A DNA stretch of 64,000 bases from Leptolyngbya sp. NIES-2104 (GCF_001485215.1 NZ_BBWW01000001.1:62001-126000); one strand, 5' to 3'; counted from the first letter of the stretch, positions 44,551 through 53,724 are shown. The notes: generated by a model from the letters alone, not told the origin. Translations and numbers: made by a program.

Positions 44551-45277
44551 ATAACTCATCGGGATCAATGCCCATTTGCCGCAATTTCTCAAGCAGTGCC
44601 TGACGCGATCGACGTTCTTCTTCAAGCTGTTGTTCGGCGCGTTCGGCACGATTGCGCTCAAATGCGATCGCATCTTCAGGGGCAGGATAACGATTTCCCT
44701 GTTCGTCATACCAATACAGCCAATCCTGTGTAATGCCTTCATGGGTTCCCGCCTCTACTCCGATGCCTAACCCGACTGCCTCCATCCAGACAGAGTTTCC
44801 GGGTTGGCGCACGTATCGCCCGTTGATCAATCGGTAAACTTCAAACGAATCATGTCGATCGCGCCGCCAGTGATTCGGATTGTAAATGGTGTAGTAGAGA
44901 ATGCCTAAATTGGCGTAATCCCGCATTTTTTCATCGTATTCGCCACCGTATTTCTGCGAACCGATTTCTAAGACCCATTGCGGCATGACGTTCTCTTGCC
45001 AAGCTAAGTAGCTCAGTCGAAGTTTTCCATTGGGTCGCACTCGTGGAACGCCCAAACTTAAGAAACCGTCAGGACCGATCGCGGGTTGTTTTGGGTCATA
45101 GTACAATCCCAGATTCACGCCAAGAAACCAATCGTTTCGATCCGCCCAAAGTAAGGCAAGAATGGCTCTCAATAAAATCGGGAGAAGAAGTTGTAGCTCA
45201 TTATCCACAGGCTGATCGTCGGAGTCGGGCAGGTCGAATTCGGTGGGAAAAATTTGCAATGGGTTGTGCTCTAACAT
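44549..45277 (-). CDS. Uma2 family protein with C-terminal coiled coil
   Basis: A 242-residue Uma2 (DUF820) nuclease-fold protein: AIGPDGFLSLGVPRV gives the Asp, MPQWVLEIGSQKYGGEY the E-x-G/K site, followed by YYTIYNP. The last 40 residues form a charged coiled coil (FERNRAERAEQQLEEERRSR), a common extension in this subfamily. Its stop lies inside the bidirectional terminator. Confidence 0.87.
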   Translation of the reverse strand: MLEHNPLQIFPTEFDLPDSDDQPVDNELQLLLPILLRAILALLWADRNDWFLGVNLGLYYDPKQPAIGPDGFLSLGVPRVRPNGKLRLSYLAWQENVMPQWVLEIGSQKYGGEYDEKMRDYANLGILYYTIYNPNHWRRDRHDSFEVYRLINGRYVRQPGNSVWMEAVGLGIGVEAGTHEGITQDWLYWYDEQGNRYPAPEDAIAFERNRAERAEQQLEEERRSRQALLEKLRQMGIDPDEL

Positions 45278-45312
45278 TGCAGACCTCTTGCAGCGGGATT
45301 CATTCTATTGTA

Positions 45313-46011
45313 TTAGGCGGGAACGGCAGCGAATGTGTTTTGAATGCGATCGATTTCTAAATCAATCAGATAATCGACTGCCCAATTTGAACAGCGCTGC
45401 ATCATGTGAAATGGGTAACTATTTGCCACTCCCACGACCGGAATTTTCGCGGCTTTTGCGGCTTGAATTCCTGCAAAGGTATCTTCGATCGCTAAACATT
45501 CCTGAGCCGTTAACTGAAGATCGGGAAATTCCTGATTCAAGCGCTCGATCGCGAGTAAATATCCATCGGGTTCCGGTTTACTGACTGCAATATCATCGCC
45601 GGAGACAATCACCGAAAAGCGCGATCGTAGATTTGCCCGTTCTAGAACGAGTTCGATTTCGGATCTCAGTGCACCGCTGACGATCGCGAATTTGCACTGC
45701 GGGAGTTTGAACATGACATCTTCGATCCCGCTGTAGATCGGCAATTTCTCGATCGTGCTTATTTGCTGCACGTATGCTTGAGCTTTTCGGGTGATTAATT
45801 CATCGAGATAATCCGGGGTCACGACTCGCCCGCGCCGTTCGAGCATTTCTTGGATGCACACTCGATCGCTTCGCCCCAAACACAATTCTCGGAATTCTCC
45901 AGGTTTGGGGCGCAGATTCTCCTCAATCAAAATTTGCTCTAGGAGTTTCTCGTGGAGTGGCTCATCGTTGATAATGACACCATTGAAATCAAATAAAACA
46001 GCTTTCAGCAT
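45313..46011 (-). CDS. HAD-superfamily hydrolase, beta-phosphoglucomutase-like
   Basis: A 232-residue HAD protein. Motif I is LFDFNGVIINDEP (nucleophile Asp9, but the usual second Asp is Asn11), motif II IVSGA, motif III/IV SKPEPDGY and ECLAIEDTFAGIQAAK. The helical cap covers about 17-90. Loss of the general-acid Asp is unusual for a phosphatase and could alter chemistry. Substrate unknown. Confidence 0.85.
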   Translation of the reverse strand: MLKAVLFDFNGVIINDEPLHEKLLEQILIEENLRPKPGEFRELCLGRSDRVCIQEMLERRGRVVTPDYLDELITRKAQAYVQQISTIEKLPIYSGIEDVMFKLPQCKFAIVSGALRSEIELVLERANLRSRFSVIVSGDDIAVSKPEPDGYLLAIERLNQEFPDLQLTAQECLAIEDTFAGIQAAKAAKIPVVGVANSYPFHMMQRCSNWAVDYLIDLEIDRIQNTFAAVPA

Positions 46012-46061
46012 CGGATAAAAGGCGCGATCGTCCCGTCTCTTACCTTACACCGAACGCAAGC

Positions 46062-46913
46062 TTAGGACACTGCAAATTCTCCATCAAACTCATCAAATTC
46101 CTCAAAATCGGTGCAGGTTAGCGCTTTGGTTCCATGTGTAATTTGATGCAACCACCAAAATTCATGACTGTGAACGGCTGAGAATCCTGCTGCTCCCATC
46201 CAAGCTTCGGTGCTGTCATGAGCATAGTCGCGGATGTACGGTTCTTCAAAAATTTGGGTGAGCCATTCAGTTTGTCTTAGCGTTTTCTGACTGCCATCGA
46301 GAATGACCACTTCACCGCTTGATTTGAGCAATCGATAGCATTCTTGCAAAATCAATTTTGAGATTGACGGGGGTGTTTCGTGGAACAGTAACGAAGCGGT
46401 GACTAGATCGAATGAATGATCAGAAAATTTCGTATGTTCTGCTTTGCCGTGAATCCAATGGATTGTGAGATTAGCTTGTTTCGCTTTACGATCGGCAACC
46501 GCCAACATATAGGGCGATAAATCTAGTCCAAATACTTCTGCATTCGGAAACGCCTGTTTAAGCAACAAGGTCGTTGAGCCTGTGCCGCAACCGAGATCGA
46601 GAATCCGCAGCGGTTGACCTTGAATCGTATCGATTACTTGTTGCCGCACCCACGTTTCATTCGGAGGAAGCGCCAGTTGAGTCACGGGATCATAAGAAGT
46701 CGCTGCCCCGATCGTTAAATAGCCGCCTTCGATGCCGTGGAAGTTTTGAGTTTTGTAGTAGTTCGGATAGATCAAATTCGGATCAGTGAAGCGATCGCAT
46801 TCCCTTTGCCAATTGATGCTCTGATGCAGTTTTCGCATTTCGTCTTCATCGACAAAGAAGCGTGCGATCGGAGCTAAATACTGCTCGAAAATTGTATCTT
46901 TACGAGTTGCCAT
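46062..46913 (-). CDS. Class I SAM-dependent methyltransferase
   Basis: A 283-residue methyltransferase with SAM-binding motif I ILDLGCGTGSTTLLL (about 100), motif II EVFGLDLSPYML and motif IV SFDLVTASLLFHETPP. The N-terminal 90 residues (FVDEDEMRKLHQSINWQREC) recall other cyanobacterial ubiE-like proteins. The substrate cannot be read from the sequence. Confidence 0.85.
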   Translation of the reverse strand: MATRKDTIFEQYLAPIARFFVDEDEMRKLHQSINWQRECDRFTDPNLIYPNYYKTQNFHGIEGGYLTIGAATSYDPVTQLALPPNETWVRQQVIDTIQGQPLRILDLGCGTGSTTLLLKQAFPNAEVFGLDLSPYMLAVADRKAKQANLTIHWIHGKAEHTKFSDHSFDLVTASLLFHETPPSISKLILQECYRLLKSSGEVVILDGSQKTLRQTEWLTQIFEEPYIRDYAHDSTEAWMGAAGFSAVHSHEFWWLHQITHGTKALTCTDFEEFDEFDGEFAVS

Positions 46914-47056
46914 CGGTTCATCACAACGCTACTGAAGCTTAGTGTAGCGAATCGATCCCAATCCCGACGCAATTCGTTTCTTTTGTCGGAATGTTCTGAC
47001 AAACTGAAAGTATGGAACTGCGTAGTTTTCTACAACAGTTCCATACTGAAATCAAT

Positions 47057-47443
47057 CTACTTCTTGATCGCGCAACCTTCCTTCACGGTGTCCCCTAAGA
47101 TCATCGTTGCAGAATGGTCGTATTTGCGATCGGACATTCCATCACTACACGCACCTTTCCGAATCACCAAGGTTCCACTGGTCATTCCCTTCAAGCGATA
47201 CACTCGCACACTGTCAGCAGGTCGCCCCTCTGCATTCAAAGGCGCAACATAGGGGAACACCACTTTTTTCGGCTCCGGTGTACCGTAGGTAATTCCAGAT
47301 TGGTTGATCTCAACGTTCCAAAACGGCTCAGTGCCAACTACTGTAAACGACTCAACCGGGCGAGGTTTGGTTTGATTTGCGATCGCAGGCACCAACATTA
47401 ACAAACTTGCAGCGAAACCCATCAACAGAACTTTCGTTTTCAT
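47057..47443 (-). CDS. Small exported protein (COG3650-like)
   Basis: A 128-residue protein with a signal peptide (MKTKVLLMGFAASLLMLVPA, cleavage near AIA-NQ). The mature part has VGTEPFWNVEINQSGITYGT and CSDGMSDRKYDHSATMILGD with a final GCA, matching small periplasmic/lipoprotein-like proteins of the COG3650 group. Two Cys may pair. Function unknown. Confidence 0.75.
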   Translation of the reverse strand: MKTKVLLMGFAASLLMLVPAIANQTKPRPVESFTVVGTEPFWNVEINQSGITYGTPEPKKVVFPYVAPLNAEGRPADSVRVYRLKGMTSGTLVIRKGACSDGMSDRKYDHSATMILGDTVKEGCAIKK

Positions 47444-47561
47444 TTTTCCAGGAAACTAAATCAGACTTGTATCTATTCCTACAATTTTCCGAATGAAATT
47501 CCGGTTGGTTAGTGATGAATTCTACTTGTCCATACTGGGGGCATCGCATTGAGCAGAAATG

Positions 47562-48470
47562 ATGGATCTTAGCATCGCTATCTGTACCTACAACGGTGAA
47601 GCCCGAATTGGACAAGTTCTAGACCGAGTGCGATCGCAGATTGACACCGACTCGATCGCTTGGGAAGTTCTCGTAATCGATAACAATAGTCGCGATCGTA
47701 CGAAACAGGTTGTGCTGAGCTATCCCGAAGTTCGATACATCTTTGAGGCAGAACAAGGATTGGCATTTGCTCGATCGAGAGCCGTCCGAGAAGCGAAAGG
47801 TCAATGGATTGCTTTTCTCGACGATGACACGCTGCCTGACGAGAACTGGGTCTTTCAAGCCCATCAATTCGCGCAGGATCATTCTGAAATTGGCGCATTC
47901 GGGGGACAGATTCACGCAGAATACGAAGTCGAGCCACCTGCCGGAGTGAAGAAACTTGCACCTTATTTAGCGATCGTCGAACGGGGAGCAAGGGCGCACA
48001 AGTACGATCGAGTTCTTCCACCTGGAGCAGGTTTAGTGGCTCAGCGTCAAGTTTGGCTTGATGCGGTTCCAGAACGATTAGTGTTAGTGGGACGTACCAC
48101 CGCTGCAATGCTTGCCAGCGAAGATATTGAAGCAATTTTGCACATTCAGAATTCAGGGCGTGAGATTTGGTACAACCCGGAAATGCACCTTTATCATCAG
48201 ATTCCACGCTGGAGAATTGAGCGATCGTATCTCCTCAAGCTCGTCAAAGGAGTTGGACTTGCAAGACATCACATTCGTATGACTCGCTGGAAATCTTGGC
48301 AACGTCCGATCGTAACGCTAATCTACTTTGCAAACGATCTGAGAAAGCTGATTGTTCATCGGCTGAAATCGAGAAACTCACAAAGCTTAGAAGTCGAGTG
48401 CGAACAGCAATTGTTAGTGAGCAGTTTAGTCAGTCCATTCTATCTGGGAAGCTTGAGGCAAAAAGTATGA
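47562..48470 (+). CDS. Family 2 glycosyltransferase, HpsE-like
   Basis: A 302-residue GT-A glycosyltransferase. N-terminus LSIAICTYNGEARIGQVLDR, nucleotide site VLVIDNNSRDRTKQVV and the metal-binding FLDDDTLPDENWV (DxD), then MLASEDIEAILHIQNSG. Order and wording resemble HpsE, a hormogonium polysaccharide enzyme of filamentous cyanobacteria. ATG 47562 is chosen (an ATG 3 bases upstream is equally possible). The stop overlaps the next gene (ATGA). Confidence 0.8.
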   Translation: MDLSIAICTYNGEARIGQVLDRVRSQIDTDSIAWEVLVIDNNSRDRTKQVVLSYPEVRYIFEAEQGLAFARSRAVREAKGQWIAFLDDDTLPDENWVFQAHQFAQDHSEIGAFGGQIHAEYEVEPPAGVKKLAPYLAIVERGARAHKYDRVLPPGAGLVAQRQVWLDAVPERLVLVGRTTAAMLASEDIEAILHIQNSGREIWYNPEMHLYHQIPRWRIERSYLLKLVKGVGLARHHIRMTRWKSWQRPIVTLIYFANDLRKLIVHRLKSRNSQSLEVECEQQLLVSSLVSPFYLGSLRQKV

Positions 48471-49567
48471 AACTACTGATTCAACACACGCACAGACCGG
48501 GTGAAATTTCGGGCGTTATGACTTACATTAATGCGATCGTACCCGGTCTTAATGCTGCTGGAGTCGAAACCCAAATTCTTTCGACTCAAACAACTCCCGT
48601 TAAATCCTGGATTGCAGCGATTCAATGGGCGGACATTGTTCATATGAACTCTAGTCACTTAGGATTTGCGCTGCTTTGTAAGCTGTTTGCTAAAAAGATT
48701 GCTATCAAATATCATTACTTGTTCTATATCTCTACACATTCGCACTATGAAAAGATGTCGCTTTGGAAGCGATTAAAGCTTGAGTTTATCCAAACCTTAC
48801 CAAAATCGAACTATCCGCTAAAGTGGAAGCTGCATGCATTGATCAAGTGGGCAAGATTTGGAACGCGATTTGCAACGGCTTTATTATGCGATCGACACAT
48901 TGCCTGTAGTCAGTTCTTAGCTGAATCTCTTAGCTTTCCGTGGTCTGTTGCTGCTTTGAACTATCCGATCGAGAGTACATCCGGTGAGAAAACGCTTGAA
49001 GCTCTCATACAGCCTTATACGTTTACTTATGTGGGTCGGCTCAATCCTGATAAAGGTGTAGATTTGCTGCTTAGAGCTACAAAGTTACTCGGTGAACAGT
49101 CTTTTCAAGTCAAAATCATTGGCAACGGACAAGATTTAGAGCAACTAAAATTACTGGTTGAAGAATTGGAGATTGGCGATCGCGTTGAGTTTCTCGGTGG
49201 TCGATCGAGCAAAGAAATCTTAGAGATTGTGCGATCGTCTTTAGCGTTAGTGGTTCCTTCTCGCTGGCAAGAACCCGCTGGATACGTGGCACTTGAGGCT
49301 TCTAGTGTTCGGACTTGCTCGATCGTTTCTAAAGTTGGTGGCTTACCAGAGATGGCGGGAAGCTCGAACTTGTTCTTCGATCGAGAAGACTACAAAACAC
49401 TCGCTCAACAGATGCAGCTTTGTTTAGAGAATCCCACTGAAGCACTGGAGCGCGGCGATCAAGCGCATCAATACATTGCTGAAAACTTTACTTCTGAAAA
49501 AGCAGTTCGAGAGCTTTTAGAACTCTGTCAGGAACTTATGCCAAACTTACCTGCTTTAGTCTCATGA
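48467..49567 (+). CDS. Family 4 glycosyltransferase
   Basis: A 366-residue GT-B enzyme starting MKLLIQHTHRPGEISGVMTY. Donor-site signature: FTYVGRLNPDKGVDLLLRA, then EFLGGRSSKEILEIV and PSRWQEPAGYVALEASS (E-x7-E-like). It should transfer a sugar during exopolysaccharide or hormogonium polysaccharide synthesis, inferred from the HpsE-like neighbour, to which it is coupled by a 4-base overlap. A longer frame to 48296 lies inside the previous gene. Confidence 0.85.
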   Translation: MKLLIQHTHRPGEISGVMTYINAIVPGLNAAGVETQILSTQTTPVKSWIAAIQWADIVHMNSSHLGFALLCKLFAKKIAIKYHYLFYISTHSHYEKMSLWKRLKLEFIQTLPKSNYPLKWKLHALIKWARFGTRFATALLCDRHIACSQFLAESLSFPWSVAALNYPIESTSGEKTLEALIQPYTFTYVGRLNPDKGVDLLLRATKLLGEQSFQVKIIGNGQDLEQLKLLVEELEIGDRVEFLGGRSSKEILEIVRSSLALVVPSRWQEPAGYVALEASSVRTCSIVSKVGGLPEMAGSSNLFFDREDYKTLAQQMQLCLENPTEALERGDQAHQYIAENFTSEKAVRELLELCQELMPNLPALVS

Positions 49568-49599
49568 GGATGTTTGAAAAGTTGTCGTTCATTGTCACA

Positions 49600-49728
49600 G
49601 CCCGCCCTGAAATGAATTTCGGGCTAATCGACGAGAGTCCTTTGAAAAGGACTAAGAACTTCAAACTGCCTCCCAGCCTACTTCAGTAAACTTTCCACGG
49701 TTAGCCCGAAATTCATTTCAGGGCGGGC
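49600..49728. mobile_element. MITE-like palindromic element between glycosyltransferase genes
   Basis: Perfect 28-bp terminal inverted repeats at 49600-49627 and 49701-49728 (starting GCCCGCCCTGAAATGAATTT). Inside is a second palindrome, AGTCCTTT-GA-AAAGGACT (49636-49653). The 129-bp unit codes for nothing. Elements with these ends are familiar from cyanobacterial genomes as dispersed repeats. No clear target-site duplication is seen. It can fold as one long hairpin in RNA and may act as a terminator between the two genes. Confidence 0.85.
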
Positions 49729-49774
49729 GGCAATCGAAGCGAAAAGACTTTTTATACTCCTCAAACACCTTCTC

Positions 49775-50887
49775 ATGAGCGATCGCATTGCAATCTTGCT
49801 GTCTGGTAAAAAAATGGGAGGCGACACCAAAGTCGTTCTCAACTTAATTGACGAATTCGTTCAGCGAGGAATTGAAGTCGATTTAGTTCTTGCAAGTTTA
49901 ACTGAACTTTCTCGCAATCAACTCCCCGAGGCGGTTCGAGTCATTGATCTAAAAACACCACTAACAGCACGAGCTTTTAGCACCATTCAACTATTGCCTG
50001 CACTCATTCAATATCTTTATCAAGCAAAGCCTAAAGTACTCATTTCAAATCTGAGTTTTACCAATGCGATCGTTGTTCTCACCAAATTTCTCGTGTTTCC
50101 TGCACCCAAGCTAATCTTAGTTGAACATCTAGCACTTTCAAAGAATCAGGATCGTCCAGATGAACCTCAGAGTCGTTTACTTCCAGCACTCATGCAATCG
50201 CTCTATCCAAAAGCAGATGCGATCGTAGCAGTTGCTCAAAAAATGGCTGCACAACTTCAAGAAGACTATGATCTCAAAACGGTTCACGCGATTTCCAATG
50301 CAGTTGTGAATAATCAGTTAGTTCAGAAAGCAGCAGAGCCACTCGATCACCCCTGGTTTGATGACTCGATTCCAGTTTTTCTTGGTGTTGGACGCTTTGC
50401 AGCACAGAAAGACTTTACTACTTTGATTCAAGCCTTCTCGATTCTGAGACAACAAGCGCCTGCTCGATTGATCATTCTGGGTGAAGGAGCATTACGATCG
50501 CGCTTAGAAGCTCAAATCGAAGCCCTGAACTTACAGAATGATGTGTTACTACCTGGATTTGATCCAAATCCTTATCGATATATGAGTCGCGCTACAGCGT
50601 TTGTTTTATCATCTCGCTGGGAAGCTTTGCCAACGGTATTAATTGAAGCAATGGCTTGTGGTTGTCAAGTGATTGGAACGCGCTGCCCGTTCGGAGTTGA
50701 GGAAATTTTAGCAAATGGGGAGTTTGGTCAATTAGTTCCAATAGAAGATGCGATCGCACTTTCACAAGCAATGAAAACCGCGATCGATTCTCCCATCTCT
50801 CCTGAAGCGCTGAAATTTCGAGCACAGAGTTTTAGTGCTGAAAGAGCTGTCGATCGCTATCTTGATTTGATCAATCAATTGCGGTGA
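49775..50887 (+). CDS. Family 4 glycosyltransferase
   Basis: A 370-residue GT-B glycosyltransferase starting MSDRIAILLSGKKMGGDTKV. Donor-site features: FLGVGRFAAQKDFTTLIQAF, LIILGEGALRSRLEAQI, FVLSSRWEALPTVLIEAMAC and ATRCPFGVEEIL-like (GTRCPFGVEEIL). Subfamily resembles enzymes adding hexoses in exopolysaccharide synthesis. It follows the MITE and is separate from the earlier pair. Its last 13 bases overlap the convergent nadK gene. Confidence 0.85.
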   Translation: MSDRIAILLSGKKMGGDTKVVLNLIDEFVQRGIEVDLVLASLTELSRNQLPEAVRVIDLKTPLTARAFSTIQLLPALIQYLYQAKPKVLISNLSFTNAIVVLTKFLVFPAPKLILVEHLALSKNQDRPDEPQSRLLPALMQSLYPKADAIVAVAQKMAAQLQEDYDLKTVHAISNAVVNNQLVQKAAEPLDHPWFDDSIPVFLGVGRFAAQKDFTTLIQAFSILRQQAPARLIILGEGALRSRLEAQIEALNLQNDVLLPGFDPNPYRYMSRATAFVLSSRWEALPTVLIEAMACGCQVIGTRCPFGVEEILANGEFGQLVPIEDAIALSQAMKTAIDSPISPEALKFRAQSFSAERAVDRYLDLINQLR

Positions 50888-51792
50888 TTGTTGTTGTAGT
50901 GGATTCTGGCTCCTGCCCATTGCAACTTTTCACGCAGCGTTTTGTAGTAGGAATAGTCTTCCCGCAGCACAATAAAACGCGCTTCCTCTTCTGCCATCCG
51001 AATATCAACCCGCTGACCAGGCCAAATCGAAGTTGCTAACACACCATCCATCCAAAGCTTCGTACTCAGATCGTAATCAGCCAGGGGCCAAATACTCACC
51101 ACTGATCCTGATGGAATGATGATCGGACGGCTTGACAGGCTCAATGGACAAATCGGCGCAATCGCGATCGCTGCCATTCCCGGATGAATGATCGGACCAT
51201 TTGCCGCGACTGTGTAACACGTTGATCCAGTCGGTGTCGAGACGATCAATCCATCGCCCTGATACTGATCAACCACTTCGCCATCAATCTCCATTTCCAG
51301 AATCGAGGTGATCATGCGATCGGCAGAAGCCGGTTTAATCGTCATCTCGTTGAGCGCCAGATAGCGATCGCTCATGGGATCTAAGTTCGTCCGATTCCCC
51401 TCATACACAGTCGCCTGAAGCATCATCCGTTTCTGAACTGCAAATCGATCTTCTTCTAGCCGATCCCAAATCGTGTCGCTGTTAAAGTCATCCGGTGATT
51501 CGGTGAGAAATCCCAAATGTCCGCCCACATTCACCGCCAAAATTGGAATCTGATCGGCTGCCAAATTTCGAGCCGCAGACAGCGCCGTCCCATCGCCCCC
51601 CAAAATCACCGCTAAATCGATCGGCGGCGCGACCGATGCCAGAAATACCGGATACGGATTATCCTTTGGACCACTTGGACCGAGTAAAACATGACACCCG
51701 CGCTTTTCCAACGCTTGAGCGCAACTTTCCGCCCATCGTTTGCTCAACGGGTCGCCAGATTTATGAACGATTAGAACTTGTTTTAGCTGCAC
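50875..51792 (-). CDS. nadK: NAD kinase
   Basis: Makes NADP from NAD. The GGDGT motif is in LAVILGGDGTALSAARNLA (about 65), followed by NVGGHLGFLTE, NEMTIKP and STPTGSTCYTVAANGPI. 305 residues is normal. Start is GTG 51792 (QLKQVLIVHKSGDP), the family N-terminus. Cyanobacteria usually have two nadK genes; which type this is cannot be decided here. Confidence 0.95.
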   Translation of the reverse strand: MQLKQVLIVHKSGDPLSKRWAESCAQALEKRGCHVLLGPSGPKDNPYPVFLASVAPPIDLAVILGGDGTALSAARNLAADQIPILAVNVGGHLGFLTESPDDFNSDTIWDRLEEDRFAVQKRMMLQATVYEGNRTNLDPMSDRYLALNEMTIKPASADRMITSILEMEIDGEVVDQYQGDGLIVSTPTGSTCYTVAANGPIIHPGMAAIAIAPICPLSLSSRPIIIPSGSVVSIWPLADYDLSTKLWMDGVLATSIWPGQRVDIRMAEEEARFIVLREDYSYYKTLREKLQWAGARIHYNNNHRN

Positions 51793-51908
51793 AACGATCG
51801 AGGTTTTATCTTCAGAAGCAACGCATCTCTAAATGCTAATGCAAATAGGAAATCAATTTACCATTCGACAATGATAAACTCTAGAACGCATTAACTACTT
51901 TTTCTAGA

Positions 51909-52796
51909 ATGACCGAGCAAAACACCGAAAATACAGATTACGATAATCCGTGGAAAACATTCATCGAACTGTATTTCCGGGACTTTTTAACATTCTTCTT
52001 TCTAGCCATCGAATCTGATATCGATTGGTCTCAGCCCGTTCGATTTCTGGATAAAGAATTGCAGAAAATTGTTCGCGATGCCGAAATCCCTAAACGGTAT
52101 GCAGATAAGTTAGTCGAAGTGCATCGATCGGATGGGCAGAAAACATTAGTCATTTGTCATATTGAGGTGCAAAGTCAGGAAGAAGGAACCTTTGCTGCCA
52201 GAATGTACACTTATAACTACCGATTGCGCGATCGCTACAATTGCCCTGTCGTCAGTCTCGCCATCCTTGGCGACGATCGCGAAACTTGGCGACCCAACAA
52301 CTTTTACGAACAACTGTGGGGATGCTCGACTCGTTTTGAATTCCCGATCGTCAAACTTTCAGACTATCAATCGCAGTGGACAGACTTAGAAGCCAGTCTC
52401 AATCCGTTTGCAGTCGTGGTCATGGCTCATTTGAAGACTAAAGAAACGCACAATCAACCGATCGAGCGCAAGCGATGGCGGTATTACTTGACGACGATGC
52501 TCTACGATCGCGGCTATGGTGAGCAAGATATACTGGAGTTACAGTACTTCTTAGACTGGCTGATGAATTTGCCTGAAGAGTTAGAGAATCAACTCCAGAC
52601 CGAGTTAAAGACTTTTGAGGAGGCTAGACGGATGAGATATGTGGCAAGTTGGGAACGCAGAGCGAAATTAGAAGCAAAGCAAGAAATCGCACTGAATATG
52701 CTGCGTAAGAATCTTGATTTAGAGACGATCGCTGAAGTAACTGGATTGACGATCGCAGAAATTCAAGCCCTTCAATCGCAGCAACAAGCGCAGTAA
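51909..52796 (+). CDS. Rpn-family PD-(D/E)XK protein
   Basis: A 295-residue protein. N-terminal nuclease-like domain: FFLAIESDIDWSQPVRFLDK, then VEVHRSDGQKTLVICHIEVQ with the E-x-Q pair, followed by RMYTYNYRLRDRY. The C-terminal part is helical and charged. Members are annotated as Rpn or transposase-related in cyanobacteria. It is a distinct relative of the 33270 gene. Confidence 0.82.
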   Translation: MTEQNTENTDYDNPWKTFIELYFRDFLTFFFLAIESDIDWSQPVRFLDKELQKIVRDAEIPKRYADKLVEVHRSDGQKTLVICHIEVQSQEEGTFAARMYTYNYRLRDRYNCPVVSLAILGDDRETWRPNNFYEQLWGCSTRFEFPIVKLSDYQSQWTDLEASLNPFAVVVMAHLKTKETHNQPIERKRWRYYLTTMLYDRGYGEQDILELQYFLDWLMNLPEELENQLQTELKTFEEARRMRYVASWERRAKLEAKQEIALNMLRKNLDLETIAEVTGLTIAEIQALQSQQQAQ

Positions 52797-52806
52797 TCTA
52801 ACTCTC

Positions 52807-53409
52807 ATGGCACATTTTATTGCTTTAGTCCTCCTACCCTCAGACACTATTGATATTCCAAATGCGGTTGATGTAATCCTTAAACCTTACTACTCAGAAC
52901 TTGAAGTTGAGCCTTACAAGGAATATCGCGACCAGGACAGTTTTACAGAAGAAATTAGGCAGCTATCAGAATCACCGAGGGATACAGTTGCAAAGCTAAT
53001 GTCAATGTGGGGTGTAGAGAGTTTAGAAGAACTAGCAAAAATGAATTTGGGCTGGGATGCTGAAATTGATGGTTGTGATGAGCAAGGGGAATACCGAATC
53101 ACGACTATCAATCCTCAAGGAAAATGGGATTCTTTTGTTTTCATTGAACAGCAATACTCAGAGAGTCTTTCACCAGTTCAGTATCCCTTAGTCGAAAACC
53201 TACCTGATATTATTCCTTACGCTCTTGTTACTCCTAATGGTCAGTGGCTTGAGGCGGGCGACAAGATTGGGATTCAAGCTTTTATCAGAGAGCAATTAAA
53301 TCCGGAAATTCCGATCTTTGAAGAAGAAATCGCTTGGGATACAACGGTTCGAGAAATACTCGATCAATATTCAGATCATCTCGCCATTGTCTTAAATTGT
53401 CACAGATAA
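52807..53409 (+). CDS. Hypothetical acidic protein
   Basis: A 200-residue acidic, soluble protein (ELEVEPYKEYRDQDSFTEEI; AKMNLGWDAEIDGCDEQGEY). It starts 10 bases after the Rpn-like gene, so they are probably cotranscribed. The layout (strand-rich centre, helical end) resembles small immunity or phage-associated proteins, but no family is recognised. A bidirectional hairpin follows directly. Confidence 0.6.
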   Translation: MAHFIALVLLPSDTIDIPNAVDVILKPYYSELEVEPYKEYRDQDSFTEEIRQLSESPRDTVAKLMSMWGVESLEELAKMNLGWDAEIDGCDEQGEYRITTINPQGKWDSFVFIEQQYSESLSPVQYPLVENLPDIIPYALVTPNGQWLEAGDKIGIQAFIREQLNPEIPIFEEEIAWDTTVREILDQYSDHLAIVLNCHR

Positions 53410-53442
53410 AAATTAGGGGCACAACTTGAACTGCACCCCTAA
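53408..53442. terminator. Hairpin between the acidic protein gene and the ndhE tail copy
   Basis: Stem TTAGGGG (53413-53419) / CCCCTAA (53436-53442); on the minus strand it is followed by five Ts (53408-53412). It can end minus-strand transcripts from the ndh cluster side and perhaps the plus-strand gene whose stop it touches. Confidence 0.65.
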
Positions 53443-53463
53443 CTGAGATAATTCACCCTGAAG

Positions 53464-53535
53464 TTACCACTTGAGCAAATTGAATTGCTCCATATCTACG
53501 GTGTCGCGGTTCCGATGAATCGTAAGCACGATCGC
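53464..53535 (-). pseudogene. Duplicated 3' end of ndhE (23 codons)
   Basis: This 72-base stretch matches the real ndhE 3' end (53807-53878) at 65 positions; the seven differences are all transitions. It encodes [16 protein letters not shown] and a stop, just like NdhE, but has no start. It lies downstream of the 59-codon gene on the same strand. Confidence 0.9.
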
Positions 53536-53547
53536 GAATCCTACTCT

Positions 53548-53724
53548 CTATTTCTGCTCTATCTGCTGAGTTGCCTTATCGGATTGCTTTTTAAGCGGAA
53601 GTGTTACAAATTGCCTGTGTCGTCTTCGCCAATCCTCACAAATCGCTTTAATGTCGTAATTGAATTCTCTGGCGTGTTCTTCACGAATGCGGTGGAGTTC
53701 TTCTACGATTTCGTCTTCCCACAT
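53548..53724 (-). CDS. Small conserved protein inserted behind ndhE
   Basis: A 58-residue charged protein starting MWEDEIVEELHRIREEHARE, followed by FNYDIKAICEDWRRRHRQ. The MWxDxIVEEIHxIREEHAxxFNYD pattern is a frequent small cyanobacterial family, from memory often linked to toxin-antitoxin loci; its function is unknown. It sits between the true ndhE with its terminator and the duplicated ndhE tail. Confidence 0.75.
   Translation of the reverse strand: MWEDEIVEELHRIREEHAREFNYDIKAICEDWRRRHRQFVTLPLKKQSDKATQQIEQK

Noticed and set aside
47578-48207. Long antisense frame (209 codons) opposite the HpsE-like gene
   Set aside because: Mirror of a strongly coding frame; sequence shows no protein family features.
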